Of a stretch of 64,000 bases of DNA, positions 1 to 11,264 are shown one piece after another; the stretch's first letter is position 1, and every line of letters begins with the position of its first letter. The DNA lies in contig WEDG01004211.1 in NCBI GenBank assembly GCA_017591395.1, positions 62,001 to 126,000 on the forward strand. The letters are read 5' to 3'. A program made the translations under genes and the position numbers. A model generated the notes under the pieces. It searched no databases, was not told the DNA's origin, and worked only from the letters and a program-made list of their open reading frames with translations. Source of the stretch: Schistocephalus solidus (lineage: Eukaryota; Platyhelminthes; Cestoda; Diphyllobothriidea; Diphyllobothriidae).

Positions 1-1574
1 CTTTCAGAAGACCATAATTACAAGTGCGCTACGATAATATGACAATTTACGAAGAGAGTAGACATTTCCCAAACGACGCAGGGAAAATACCGATAAAGAA
101 GAGGTGCATGGAAATATATCTAGACAGTAAAAAACTCCACCGTCACTGTTCCATGTCAGAATTCCGAAAAGCTGGACCAGCTGCATCATCAGTCTAAATC
201 ACAATGGCACGGAGCACAGAGCCCTCGCTGATCATCTGCTCCGCGTTAAAAGTACAGAAATGCAGCCTATGAAAGGATAACTGTGCGTCAGACGGTGGCC
301 CATTGCATCCATAAATGGGGAACGGTGAAACATTCTTGGATGAGAACCAAATGCTAAATTTGTGGGATACCGTGATTCATGAATAAGCGGCTGCGCAGTT
401 TGCAGTGGAAAAACCCTCAATTGTGACCTGGACACGGTTAGAACTTCGGTTGCACCTAAAAATGGTGCCATCACGCACTCGAGAATGATGTACGCCAGTT
501 AACAAGTTTTGCCCCTAGTCAAAGTGCAGGCGTCAGAGTACTGCCGAGGATGGGCAGATCGCCTACATCACAACCGTTCACGATAATTTACGCATATTTC
601 GAGCCATGCTGCGGCGCTCGTGACGGTAACAATGACGGCTTCTGCTATCAGAATCAGGAAGGTCTGTACGTTATTACCTCTAGTGCCACGAGACCTGTTG
701 CAGGACAGTTAAACATACTCATCGAAAAAATTCCTGCTACAGTTCACTGTCATATAAAACGTATGGACTGGAAGGGTGAATTGTTCGTTCAATCTGCACC
801 TCAAAATTGCTCTGGACAGGATGTCAACCGTCTACAAACTAAGCACTGCTACATTGACCACCCAAAATTAACTAGGTCCGGGGACTTCAACCAAGGACGA
901 TTACATAAAAACTTATGAAATAAGTTCCGTAACGTCTAGGTGTTGAGATGGATGATGTTAAGATGTATGGGAGGATGTATTTCTCACAAGACGTTTCGCG
1001 CGTGTATCTGGGCGTAGTATTGGAGGTGTACAAAAGTTGAAAATATGTGGTTTAAATTAGTCCATCTGGTCACCCCTTACAGGCTCATCACTCTCTCTCT
1101 TTTCACTGATCTTCCTTTCTTGCATAAGCGGTGTCTGATAGCTAAGTACGCACGATCCTGTTGACTCTCTGCTCTTTTTCAACTATGTTCCACTATGTTG
1201 GCCTCGCCAACATATCGAGATACTATTTTTTTGATACCACAACTCGCATGTACAAATAGGGAATTCAAAGGTGACTCACCTACATCTCCCTCAAATATAC
1301 TGATACTGAATACTGATACTGACCTCAGATTGACAGGCTTCGATTATTTTTCTCACCATCTTGTTTCCAGCGCGACCGAGTACTTGAGCGCTATCAATGG
1401 CGAGTTGAGCACTCTTATTGTTATGCGTTATGCAATTGCGCATCTTTTCGCTTTACGGCCACAATATGCTCTCGCATACGCATTCACAGGCGTTTGTCAG
1501 TCACGCCGCAGTAGATGGCTAGACAGTCAAGACAGCTGATACAGTAGATGACTGACGAATATTGCCGGCAAAGA
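1..1574. other. No recognisable gene or repeat
   Basis: Short reading frames occur on both strands, but none shows a domain, a repeat match within the window or good splice borders. I see nothing to annotate. Confidence 0.5.
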
Positions 1575-1825
1575 AAATGGAGACTGGAATGGACATTACC
1601 GGCTTATTGGCCGTTGTCAGCCTGTCATACCCAACCCCAGGTAGTGCACCACCCGAGGATCAAACCCATGACCCGTTGATCAGAAGTCCAACGCTCTAAC
1701 CATTGAGCCACGGGCTCGTTGTCTCGCCGGTTTAGATCGGGAATATTGACTTGCATTCGTTGATGAACGATAGATCACTCCTGACGTGTCCTCAGGTTGA
1801 AGTCGACCCTCAGGCTGTGTTAAAA
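1575..1825 (-). repeat. tRNA-derived SINE with decayed hammerhead tail (copy 1)
   Basis: On the minus strand a tRNA-like block lies at about 1718-1655. It has an A-box-like TGGCTCAATGGTTAGAG and a B-box-like GGGTTTGATCC. It is followed by a 3' module (about 1620-1585) shared with the copies at 16.4, 27.5 and 34.6 kb. Upstream, the head sequence around TATTCCCGATCTAAACC is shared with the copies at 16.2 and 39.6 kb. The hammerhead-like core is damaged here: CUGAUGA reads CTGACAA (1620-1614) and GAAA reads GTAA (1599-1596). Stem II, CGGC/GCCG, still pairs. The pol III boxes imply that the source element was transcribed by RNA polymerase III. This copy is probably dead. Confidence 0.75.
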
Positions 1826-3544
1826 AAATTGCTGACCTTGACCTTGGCCCGCTGTCTCAGGCCAACGTTGGGTGGCCTTAGCATGCGTTCTGTGTCCTAG
1901 AGACTTTTGCACTCGCAGCTGCTCGGCCTCTTTGCTGCAGTGTGCTTATTATGAGAAAGAGTTATCAGAATCGACTGCGGTTATGCGACAGGAGGTGCTT
2001 CTTGTGGCAACTAGAGGGTAGAAACTCATTGCAGCACGTCAGCCGCCAAAAAAGACGTGATAAAGCTCCTTCGACGACTATCCACGAACGTTCATTGAAC
2101 GGAATCGAATACCACAGAAAACACGGAACGAAGATAGCTGCCAATTGAAGCCATGGCGGAGCATTTCGTACACGAAAGCGGTCTCTGAAACCGTTGTTCG
2201 ATGCCCGCACACCTCTCGGAATAGGAGTTGCCCACAAACCTACCGTAACAAAACGACAGCAATTGGTGTGCCGAAATTGTGGGCCGAGGTGACGATCACA
2301 CATCAAGGCAGATAAAAGAAGCCTGGATGTCTACTGACTTCTCAGTCAACCGCCACATTAATTTACCTGTACCCTTTCTGGTTTTACAACCCTTCCTGTC
2401 AGGAGACCGTCATGACATGGAACAAATAGGGCCGCTATCTATCTCCGCGGCCAAGAAGGACGGGGATAGAACATGTCACAGTGAGACGCCGGCCGATGCG
2501 GCACCACATGGAACCAGCAGGGGTGACAGCGGCTGGGGTGAAAGAAGCCGTAGTAGGACGCGGCTGCTGACACCAGTAGGGCGCAGCGCACATTACGTAT
2601 TAAAAGGTCAGGAGCAATGCAAATAGTGGAATATACTGGGAGCTGCGAGCATGACTCTTCAGTCTCTGAAGATGGGTAGACGAAACAACTACTCCAAACG
2701 TCAGGTAAATAGTATACCCCTCCCGATGAATGCTTCTTATTCTTCTTCTGATTTAACGCCTGGGAATCACATTTTCTCTTCTGTTATTTATCGTGAATAC
2801 TTTGAAAGTTTCAGGGATGTACGTTGAGAATACAGTTGTACATTCTGAGCCATCCGGTACGTTGGTGACCGACATTCAACGCTGCCATGTTTGGTGTCCT
2901 TGTTCAAGGTCTGCTCCCTCAAGGTAATTCGCCTTCACGGATCATCTTCCAGAATCGCTGACCTGCAGTCACTTGACGGAAATCAGCTCGGACCCGCATG
3001 TGCGTCTAGTTGGTTGTGGCTGCCCAAGCGCCACTTGAACACACTACCCCTCAGCCGATGCAGCATGGGTCACTAGGCGCGACACCCCTTCGGGTAAGGC
3101 AACACACGAATTGGACAACACTTTAACTTGCTCCATAAGCCTATCATTGCAGCTACCACCACTCTCAGGCCTGACTGGACGCAGTCGACACCAACCCTGG
3201 CCACGCCAGTAGCCACTGATGCCACTCAGGGTTCTGTGCAAAATAAATCCCTCATTCTGGTATCTTCTCTCCTTTTCCACAACCCGGGATTTGGCCTAAT
3301 GTTTGTACTGATTGGAGTACGAACACTGCTTAGGCTCTACAGGTTGAGTATATGGCTGTACATTATGAGCTTTCCGTCGGCTTCTTCAAATGCATGGCAC
3401 GCCATTTAGCCAGTCTGTAAGTAGGCGTATCACAGCAACTTAGGTCCTTCGGCAGACTCTAGCCTCTACGACCTTCTGTCACGGTTCTGTCTAAGTAAAA
3501 ATGTCAGTGGGATGTCGGTTTCGAGGACAGTATATTCTGTGCAG
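1826..3544. other. Unannotated stretch with two short repeat matches
   Basis: No gene seen. About 3160-3200 (CTCTCAGGCCTGACTGGACG) and 3310-3345 resemble 32750-32790 and 32855-32900, just beyond the repeat that flanks the RTE element. A dispersed repeat probably ends here. Confidence 0.4.
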
Positions 3545-3795
3545 AACTATGGGGAAAAAGGGTTGGAAGAAGATGGCGGTCGTACGAGGGCACGTCCGGA
3601 GCCACGAGGCCAGCGTCTCCCAGTGTGAGTCAGCATTGAAGCTGATTGGCCGGTTTGGGCAGCCGGTATTGGCTGACAAGCCAACAGCAGTTGGTGCGTA
3701 CGTGCATGTAGTTGCGAGAGGTTCAGCGTTGCAACATGCGCACGGAGTCGGGCCACTACAACCCCACCAGACTTCAAGACGGAGAGGACCTAACA
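3545..3795 (+). repeat. Dispersed repeat, GATTGGCCGG family (copy 1)
   Basis: The block around GATTGGCCGGTTTGG and GGTGCGTACGTGCATGTAG...GCGAGAGGTTCAGCGTT recurs at 39840-40140 on the same strand and at 35455-35830 and 37185-37515 on the opposite strand. Copies share about 200-330 bases with many substitutions. No coding function is supported, although frames stay open by chance. It looks like a SINE or other short non-autonomous element. The ends are approximate. Confidence 0.7.
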
Positions 3796-5254
3796 GGTGA
3801 TGGTTTTTGTGACTCAAAGGTGCATCATGCGTGTTGAATGTGTCAATCGGGAAAACGGTATGCCGATAACTTTTAGCTTACGGGCATAAGGGACAAGGAT
3901 GGCTCCTACACCATACGTTCCGCTTGGTTTTAGGCTACACCAATAAATCAGTAAGGAGTTGCACTGTCACCCACACTCCAGAATGTTAAGGGTTTACAGA
4001 GCATGAGATTCCTGCTGTTGCATAGTTGGAGATACGAAGGGATGCTTGTGATCAGTAGAAAGGTCCGAGCTGATAGTGTCAGTATCGGTTGGAAGAGGGT
4101 TTCTTGAAGAAGGCGGGATGAGTCCTCGTGACCGAGTTTGGCGTGCATGGTCCGGCAGTTTTAGAACTGTGATCAGATGATTCCTAGCACGTCGTGGACG
4201 CCAGAAGCGGAATGTGTTTAAGCGATTGCGACGCCACGGGACCATCCAGTTGTTTTTAATTATGACATGAAACGTACACGGCTGGATCTTCCTCTTTTCA
4301 TGTTCTCAATATTTCCCCTGTTTCCTTTTAGCACTGTCTACTCCCCTATCCGTTTGTCATGCTGTCATAGCACACAGGCTTCGGAATGCCTGTTTACTCT
4401 GCCAGCCGGTGATAACTAACATTGGACTTTGGATTTCTTCTTTGACTCAGTAGAAAAATGAACCCCCCTGGTGTTCGTTCTTTTCTAGGCCCCATGGTTT
4501 TGTGCTGACGTATGACATTTATATACATCCAGTTGAACCTTTTAGACTGCGTCATGAAACGAACTCCAAGTGATCGAAACAGTATACGCTGTTGGTATCG
4601 TTTACCCAAGTCACAGACGCTGGGTCACTGTCATGATCTGCATCTTAATATCCTGCCCGCCTAGTTCTGTGCTCTGGCGTGTTGGACATTGATTTACGCA
4701 GACCACTTGAACGAGATTCCAACTGACAGACACTTGCTGTCTGTGCAAAATATAATTTGTCTTCTCAGTATTGTCATCGTAGACTTAAATAGGACAATCA
4801 TCAATTCAGTTAAGCGAAATAGCCACTCGTATAAGCCAATTAATTTAATGACAATGCACACGATTGGTTTCTATTTAGTAACTTTTATCTCGAATAATCG
4901 GCTGTTAGTTCGATTAATTGGAAACTAATGTTTATATTATCCCCGGAAGTCAAATATATTATAAATCCATTGCAGCAAAATTGTAACGGTTCCGTACCTT
5001 AGGGTAGTTAAATCGTTATATTTAATCGTCGACGAGTTTTCAGTGAAATTCAAGCCTGCACTGGTCGAGCGGTCAATGTTCTGAATGAAAATCTGCAATT
5101 TATTGCTACTTTAAAGAGTTTAAGTAGCTGTTATATTTTAGTATTAGCTCGCTTTGGCTGTGTAGTGATCGGCTGATCGGGTAGTGAAGTGATCGGGTGC
5201 CGGTGGAATATACGTTTGTTTTGGCTGTTCAGAATTTCAGTGGGTGTAAGTTAC
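3796..5254. other. No recognisable feature
   Basis: Neither strand gives a domain or repeat match. The stretch from 4680 to 5160 is AT-rich. Confidence 0.45.
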
Positions 5255-5445
5255 CTTCTCCCATCTCTGGTATTCCCTATCTCTGCATGAAAACTGGGGC
5301 CAGATGTGGGAGTGCAGCAGAGAGTAAAGTAGATGCAATGAAAGTCTACTCTCACTATAATCCAGTGCAAGTCGCAATCCTTGCACCAACCTGCTGTAGT
5401 GCGCAGGTTGACATCGTCTGAAAACAACGGTTGAACTGGCGGGAG
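5255..5445 (+). repeat. Dispersed repeat related to the RTE 5' module (copy 1)
   Basis: From CTCTGCATGAAAACTGG through GACATCGTCTGAAAACAACG the sequence aligns by eye with 28650-28845, 24010-24160, 43860-43985 and the reverse complement of 57215-56990. Shared anchors are a G-rich GGGGGAG-like stretch, a CTAC...CACT block, CGCAAGTC and a terminal TGGACATCGT-like motif. The copies are strongly diverged. It is either a SINE or the 5' region of the RTE element found at 28.8 kb. Confidence 0.6.
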
Positions 5446-6165
5446 TAATTATTATGTATCCTCTGTTGACACATGTCAATGAATGTAGCATGGAGGAAGT
5501 CTAGTATCCCCTTCTGAAGGACGTTTCCGGTTTTAACTGGAACTGCGTTATCTTTCCAAATCTGTTCAACTTGTGAACTAACCAAATTCTCCGATAAACC
5601 CTGGCACATAACTCCGATGCTAAAACATATCGTGGTCCGCGAATTTCAGATCTGAAATACTTTAACGAAAGCGAGCCCCTCGTGAAAATGCTTTGTCCTA
5701 TACACAATATATGCGCGGACGCGACGTAAGTGATCTTAAAAATTCTTTATTTTAAAATAGGGATATTCTCAGGTCAACTTTTTCGAAAGTTCTGGAATCT
5801 TCGTGGTATAAGTTTGAGAACCTATCTGTAGGTAAACGAGGAGACTTGAGGCGAAAGTTCTCGTTCCAGGTTTATATTTAATCGGGGACGAAGAAGGCCG
5901 TTCGATCGCCGGAAATATTTCTTTATTCAGGGGGCATTCGAACACCTAATGAAGTCCATCGTCAGAGACAAAAGCGGTAACAAAACAAACATCATTTTTA
6001 GGGGATTGGAGCCAATCAAACACCAGTAAGGCCAGTCCGGATGTTACAGTGCAGGATTTCATATGCCGGCGCCAGATCGATATATCAATTGACGGAGTTC
6101 GCATCGAGGGCCAAGGCTTCAAGTAATTCGCCACTTGTCTTCCTTCTGGCGTGGGCGATTAACTT
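5446..6165. other. No recognisable feature
   Basis: Short frames only. It ends where the putative LTR of the Gypsy-like element begins. Confidence 0.4.
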
Positions 6166-6988
6166 TGTAGGTATTTGTACAATTTACATCTTTGTATCTT
6201 TCTTGTTCACCTGAATCTTTATGATCCCTTGTTTTAATGTGCTAAAATAAAACACAACAGCCAGCTTCAACCGGCATGTTTGACGTCTTCTGTTTTCGCT
6301 GCTGCATGTCACCGCTGCAATCTTGATTGTACTGATCTCTCTCAATTACTTGCAGTCAATTGCAACGATTGATCTTCATTTCTCGATTGCATTCTAATGA
6401 TCGCCGTCTCAATTGAACTTCTGACTCTGCTCCTCATCCTTGATGCATAGCTTTCTGGATATAGCTCAGAGTTCATTTCAATCCTCAACAACACCCGCTA
6501 TCTAGAAGCTGCGTTTTTCTCAATTGCAACGATTGATCTTCATTTCTCGACTGCATTCTACTGATCGCCGTCTCAATTAAACTTCTGACTCTGCTCCTCA
6601 TCCTTGATGCATAGCTTTCTGGATATAGCTCAGAGTTCATTTCAATCCTCAACAACCCTCGCTATCTAGAAGCTGCGTTTTTCTCAATTGCAACGATTGA
6701 TCTTCATTTCTCGATTGCATTCTACTGATCACCGTCTCAATTAAACTTCTGACTCTGCTCCTCATCCTTGATGCATAGCTTTCTGGAGTTCAGAGTTCAG
6801 AGTTCATTACAATCCTCAACAACACTCGCTATCTAGAAGCTGCGTTTTTCGTGAGTCTGTATTCTAACAATCCTCTGACATTTTTGCCGTCCTTTTGTCG
6901 TTTGTAGTTTAGACACAATTCTCCACTTAGCGTTAATTTATTTTGTACACCTCGGTTCTTAGCAGTTTCGACCCTCGTCTTCACTACA
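6166..6988 (+). repeat. Candidate 5' LTR of a Gypsy-like element
   Basis: The right boundary is inferred from the primer site. A terminal TACA at about 6985-6988 is followed after a few bases by TGGTGACCCCG. The left boundary (TGTAGG at 6166) is a guess based on the usual TG start. The block contains an AATAAA-like signal near 6247 and the 164-bp tandem repeat. No 3' LTR is seen in the window, so the LTR cannot be confirmed by comparison. Part of this block could instead be unrelated flank. Confidence 0.4.
6357..6848 (+). repeat. Tandem repeat, about 164-bp unit, three copies
   Basis: CAATTGCAACGATTGATC begins at 6357, 6521 and 6685, a spacing of 164 bases each time. Each unit runs through GATCGCCGTCTCAATT, CTCCTCATCCTTGATGCATA and CGCTATCTAGAAGCTGCG. 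The three units are nearly identical except for small changes, such as GGATATAGCTCAGAG versus GGAGTTCAGAGTTCAGAG in the third. The array lies just 5' of the gag gene inside the putative LTR or leader, so it may be a promoter or enhancer array of the element. Confidence 0.9.
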
Positions 6989-6992
6989 AAAT

Positions 6993-7003
6993 TGGTGACC
7001 CCG
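6993..7003 (+). other. Primer binding site, tRNA-Trp type
   Basis: TGGTGACCCCG matches the first 11 bases of the tRNA-Trp primer site known from avian retroviruses and used by various Gypsy-type elements. It lies between the putative LTR end and the gag start at 7036, the expected position. The match stops after 11 bases. Confidence 0.6.
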
Positions 7004-7035
7004 CTTTTCTATCATTACGCACCATATCACTTACT

Positions 7036-7980
7036 ATGACGGACAATGAGACTAACGCAGACTCTCTTGACGTCCATAGCCTCTCTTTCAAATTGCCCCC
7101 ATTTACGCCGAGCAACCCTCGCGTATGGTTTAGGCAGATCGAGGCAGTTTTCTCGACGCGCCGTATCACCAGTGAACGCACGCGTTATTCATACGTAGTG
7201 CAATCACTTCCTTTCGATGTTACCGTTGACGTCGAGGACCTCCTTGATCCTATCCCTGCTGAGGAGCCATACACCCAGTTGAAGGATGCTGTAATTAATC
7301 GTGTGGCCAAGTCGGCCAACCGAATGCTGCGTGAGCTTTTCACGCAAGTCGAACTTGGCGATCAAACACCTTCCCAACTTATGCGACACATACGTTCTTT
7401 GCTTGCCGGTCGTCATATGGATGATGCAATTTTCCGACAGATCTGGCTGGATAAGCTTCCCCTGCCCATGCAGCAGGTATTGGCTATGCTCGACACGAGC
7501 ACCTCATTGGATAAACTAGCCAGTCATGCAGACAGAATCATGGAATGCTACCCAAGTGGTACTGCATGTTCTATTCTTCAACAGACATCGGTGTCCACTT
7601 CCAGATCTGATAATATTGACACTTCTGCTCATCAAGGCACTCCAAAGTCAGAACGTGACCCTCCCTATGTGACGTTATCATCGTGCTGTAGTGCCTATCA
7701 ACGGGCCGCACCATCATCTGACCTTTCGCAAGCATCAAATATCGTGCGTAGCAGTGATTATGAAGATTTAAAGGATACCGTACGCCTTTTATGCACGCAA
7801 GTCAGCAACATGTGTTCTATCATCAACAATCTCCAGTCGTCAAACATATCAACGTCGACGGTCCAAATCACGGGAACGGCAGACACAGACCGTGTGCTGG
7901 TACCATCGTACCTATGGCGTGAAAGCACGCAAGTGTATTCCGCCGTGCAAATTCCCACAGAAGCCGCAACAGTTAAATGA
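7036..7980 (+). pseudogene. Gag of a Gypsy-like LTR retrotransposon
   Basis: This frame encodes a retrotransposon Gag protein, which would package the element's RNA in the cytoplasm. I start at ATG 7036 (MTDNETNADS). The frame upstream is open to 6943 but translates the primer site and LTR. The protein opens with a capsid-like block (LPPFTPSNPRVWFRQIEAVF, then ELGDQTPSQLMRHIRSL and IWLDKLPLPMQQVLA) typical of flatworm Gypsy gags. It breaks off at a TGA at 7978-7980, but the same frame continues into protease, so the ancestor was one gag-pol frame. The zinc-knuckle-like stretch CWYHRTYGVKARKCIPPC is readable only in the +1 frame (7895-7948), so two compensating indels have destroyed it. Confidence 0.85.
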
Positions 7981-7983
7981 CAA

Positions 7984-8694
7984 CGCCAGCCAGTAATGGC
8001 GACGACTGCTGCTGGCCAACCGCGACCCAGTCGCCTCTTCTACATCACCGATAAGTCGAGTGGTCTCCGTTTTCTTGTAGATACCGGTGCTGAGGTTAGT
8101 GTTATCCCGCCTCCTAGGCGTCACCACCTCAAGCCTTCGTAGTTCTCATTGCAGGCTGCTAACAACACCGTCATCCACACATTCGGACAACAGTCCCTAA
8201 CTCTTGACCTTGGTCTAAGGCGATGTTTCCAATGGGTCTTTATCCTAGCCGACGTCCAGTCACCGATTATTGGAGCCGATTTCCTCGCACATTTCGGCCT
8301 TTCAGTTGATTTGAAGCATCGTCGACTCATTGATACTACAACCAGACTTTTCACCGTCGGTACGGTCACCTCTGAACCTTCGGTTGGCATACACTTGACT
8401 ATTCCAAGTTCGCCATTTGCTGACATTTTTAAGGACTATCCGTCCCTCACTAAACCTTGTCAGTTTACCGAAAAAGTTCAGCACACAGTTAAGCATCACA
8501 TAGTTACCACAGGACAACCCGTTCATGCCCACCCACGTAGGCTTCATCCAGAAAAGTTGCGGGTGGCTAGAAGTGAGTTCGAACACATGCTAAATTTGGG
8601 GATTTTTCGCCCTTCTTCCAACCCATGGGCCTCTCCTCTGCACATGGTCCCCAAGAAATCAGCCGATGATTGGAGGCCATGTGGGGATTATCGT
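7984..8694 (+). pseudogene. Protease and RT start of the Gypsy-like element
   Basis: This is the gag frame continued beyond a TGA. A retropepsin follows: FLVDTGAEVSVIPP, with the catalytic DTGAE at 8080-8094. A TAG at 8140-8142 interrupts it. Later residues include SPIIGADFLAHFGL, a conserved protease C-terminal block. RT begins near 8578 (FEHMLNLGIFRPSSNPWASP, then HMVPKK and DWRPCGDYR) and homology stops at GDYR, 8694. The frame then runs 17 unrelated codons to a stop. Most of RT, RNase H, integrase and the 3' LTR are absent. It would have been the polyprotein for maturation and reverse transcription, but it cannot act now. The family resembles flatworm Mag-type Gypsy elements. Confidence 0.85.
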
Positions 8695-8883
8695 GGCTGT
8701 GAATTTAAACTCGCGAACCGTTTAGTGGATGTGGGCAGCTACTAGTGATGATCCATCATCCTCTCTCACAGCCATCTTATATTTGCGGATGCGCGATCCG
8801 AGCATGCGTCCAGTCCGACCTGTTTAGTTACAAGAACTGTCTAGGCACGGGATGCGATACGCCACACCTGATTGCTCACGGGA

Positions 8884-9245
8884 CTAGTCCTTGATTATCA
8901 TAACCCTGCTACCCATGGTAGCTTGTGGATGGCGTGTAACTTCGACACCTTGTCCCGTAGCAATGCGCTTGGTCGCCTCTAAGACGTCCTTGATGTATGG
9001 CAGCCCATGCCATAACATTGGTGCTGTTTCTTGTTGGTTCCCCTGGGGATGAACATGTAGACAACGGCTTATGAACACATTTGAATAGCCACTCCGCATA
9101 AATTAATTACGGAGTTATCGGGCCTCGTGTGCTCTTTCTCCGGGTTGTTGTAGAGAGTCTGGATTCGTTTGAAGAGTGTTCTCATGCAGCTGAACCAATT
9201 ATTTTGGCCTGCGTATACCCCCATGAAACTATTTACTCTACTTCT
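8884..9245 (-). pseudogene. Penelope-like element fragment (RT C-terminal region)
   Basis: The minus strand reads RTLFKRIQTLYNN at about 9180, then, after a frame change, GLPYIKDVLEATKRI and HPQATMGSRVMIIKD. Together these resemble the segment between the RT core and the GIY-YIG domain of Penelope-like elements (RALFKR..., LPYIKGVSEA..., MKPKDPL). Penelope-like elements are retroelements coding for RT plus a GIY-YIG endonuclease. No RT catalytic motif or endonuclease remains here. The assignment rests on remembered family motifs. Confidence 0.6.
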
Positions 9246-10059
9246 ATTCCCATCGCGTGTTTGGGACATAGTTCAAGTAAGTGAGCGGCAAAAGGTCGAG
9301 CCTTTATGAAATTTAGTACAGTAATGTCGCGTATTATTTGAAAATGTCGTGTATTATTTTTACTTAGTTCCTTGAAAACTTAAAGTCGTTAGAGATGATG
9401 TGAGCGATCGGTTTCGAGATTCTGTTAGAGCTCAATGTCTCACGGTAGACAATTTTTTAAAATCTGCGATGAGAAGCAATCAAATTTTCATTAATCAGGT
9501 GCTGAAGGCCACAACAACTTCTCATACCGGATCACCAGACAAAAGTTCATTCATACGTTGTTTTTCTGCACCTCGTGCGCCAGTCTCAATGAGCCTTAAG
9601 ATCCAAACTAATCCCAGGGTCTTAAAATATGCTTTAAATATGATTTAGGTGGTTCGTTTTTAAATGCAAGTTGAATTGCCTATAACATAGAGCAGCCAAC
9701 ATATGTTTTCATCAGTGCACGCAAAATTAAACTGCCACCAAAGGATCCTCGTTAGTTCTCAGTGGACTTTTATTTCGTTTGCTTCCAAAGTCTCACCTTC
9801 ATCACAGATTTCCAGAGATCTCGGTCGTTGAAGATGGTAAATTTGTTGAAGACGATGTTGAGCAAAGTGTTTTTCCATAAGGAAGAAGACCATCAGCTTG
9901 CCCCTCAGTAACTTTTATCCAAAAAAGACCAACTGGCTGAACAGTATTTTTTCTGGTAAAGCATACTGCACTGCGGTAATCATAATTGCAACGGAGGAAA
10001 TAATGGTGCTTTGTGATGTTTCGCTGCTCCCACCCATACCGCTAGATTTAGCAAAACTA
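9246..10059. other. No recognisable feature
   Basis: Short AT-rich frames only. No domain or repeat match was seen. Confidence 0.4.
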
Positions 10060-10255
10060 CACACGAAGAAGGAGACACGATCATAGGAACGAGAGCTTTA
10101 TTAGCCTGACGTTTCGGATTCTCACTCGAATCCATCATCAGAAACAGAGTCAGACCTTTATCTGACTCGATCTCTGAGGATGTATTTGAGTGTGAATCCG
10201 AAACGTCTTTGCGACTTCTTCCTAGAACTCGCCTCTTCGCTCCTGGCCCCCACCT
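10060..10255 (-). repeat. Foldback element with hammerhead-like motif (copy at 10 kb)
   Basis: GAAGGAGACACGATCATAGG through CTCGAATCCATCATCAG closely matches 51082-51154. The right part (GAATCCGAAACGTC near 10195-10212, then CTTCTTCCTAGAACTCGCC) is the partial inverted arm plus the outer end also seen at 51331-51365 and, inverted, at 61720-61785. The right arm is shorter than in the 51-kb copy: about 30 bases after AAACGTC are missing. It is a non-autonomous element with inverted ends. A link to Penelope-like elements is inferred from the motif inside it. Confidence 0.7.
10108..10141 (-). ncRNA. Hammerhead-ribozyme-like motif
   Basis: Read on the minus strand it is CTGATGA, T, GGATTC, loop GAGTGA, GAATCC, GAAA, C, GTC. 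Stem II pairs perfectly over six base pairs. CUGAUGA and GAAA are the invariant hammerhead core strands, and GUC is the classic cleavage triplet. Stem III would be only the palindrome ACGT, so folding would need two molecules. A single extra T between CUGAUGA and stem II departs from the textbook core. Activity is therefore uncertain. Confidence 0.55.
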
Positions 10256-11264
10256 GTTACTTCGACTTCCCTACCTTGCGATATCCATCTGTCAATAGAA
10301 ATGCATATTTTTTCGGATTTCATCTCTATTCTTCGTGAATGGCCAAGGAAAAGCATCAGTAAAAAATTAAATCAAAATGCATTTGATACCAGAAAAAACC
10401 CGTAAAAATATATTCCAAGACGGGTTAAGTAGGCCATAGGAACAATTATTTTGTACAACTAGTTCGGTTTGGAACTAAAGCTTTCTTAGCGGCAAGAATT
10501 AAATTACAGGCATTAGTAAATGAACTATTTGTCAGCCGACGTACCTCGGTCAACTGCTGGGCATTCGTCAGGACAATTGTTCTGAATTCTGATGTTGGAA
10601 TCGGATCGATGGTCCTCGATTCGCTCGCAGGCTATAAATACGTAGCATAGGTCTTACTGAATATGGCAGATTCTTGCAATGCGAGTGAGATGCACTCACT
10701 TTTAATAATTGAATCAAAAACCATACAAATGAAGTGGGAGGAATTGTTATTCCATGTAAGCTGCCTGCGCATATCTGATGCAAAACGGTGTTTCATAAAA
10801 GATGAAGGTCATATTAAAACACAAGCAGATTGTGGACTGCCTGGAAGCTCTGTCAAAAGAGTGCACAAACTATAGTGTAGAGAGGAAATAAAAATCGAGC
10901 TTCAGCAAACTACGCCTGCGGATTCACTCGCGGGCTTCTTATTGAGCTCATCGTCAATTTACAGCAAACAACCACTAAAGCACAAAGTAAGTTGCGTGAG
11001 GGTTGTGCACCGAATCAAACAAATTACCGCGAGAATGAAAGAGGCCTACTGTCCGAATAATAAGGTCAGAGGAAATATTTACCCCACTGCCTTCATCACT
11101 AGAAATCTGGGTCTGCAGTGACAAAGGTGACGCCGAATAGGGTATTTGCTGCCTTGCATCAGAATGGTCTCCCGTTCTATGGGTCACACCGTTCACGATT
11201 GAACGAACGCAACTGCACATCGATCGGCGAAGAAAAAGTGCGCCAATGACTGGCTAAGCCCCTA
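10256..11264. other. No gene recognised
   Basis: Short frames only. The blocks near 10500-10640 and 10890-11215 look repeat-like (CGATTCGCTCGCAG, GGATTCACTCGCGGGC), but I find no clear second copy in the window. Confidence 0.35.

Noticed and set aside
10500..10580. CTGACGA...GAGGTACGTC on the minus strand as a hammerhead
   Set aside because: GAAA is absent and the intervening sequence does not pair convincingly.
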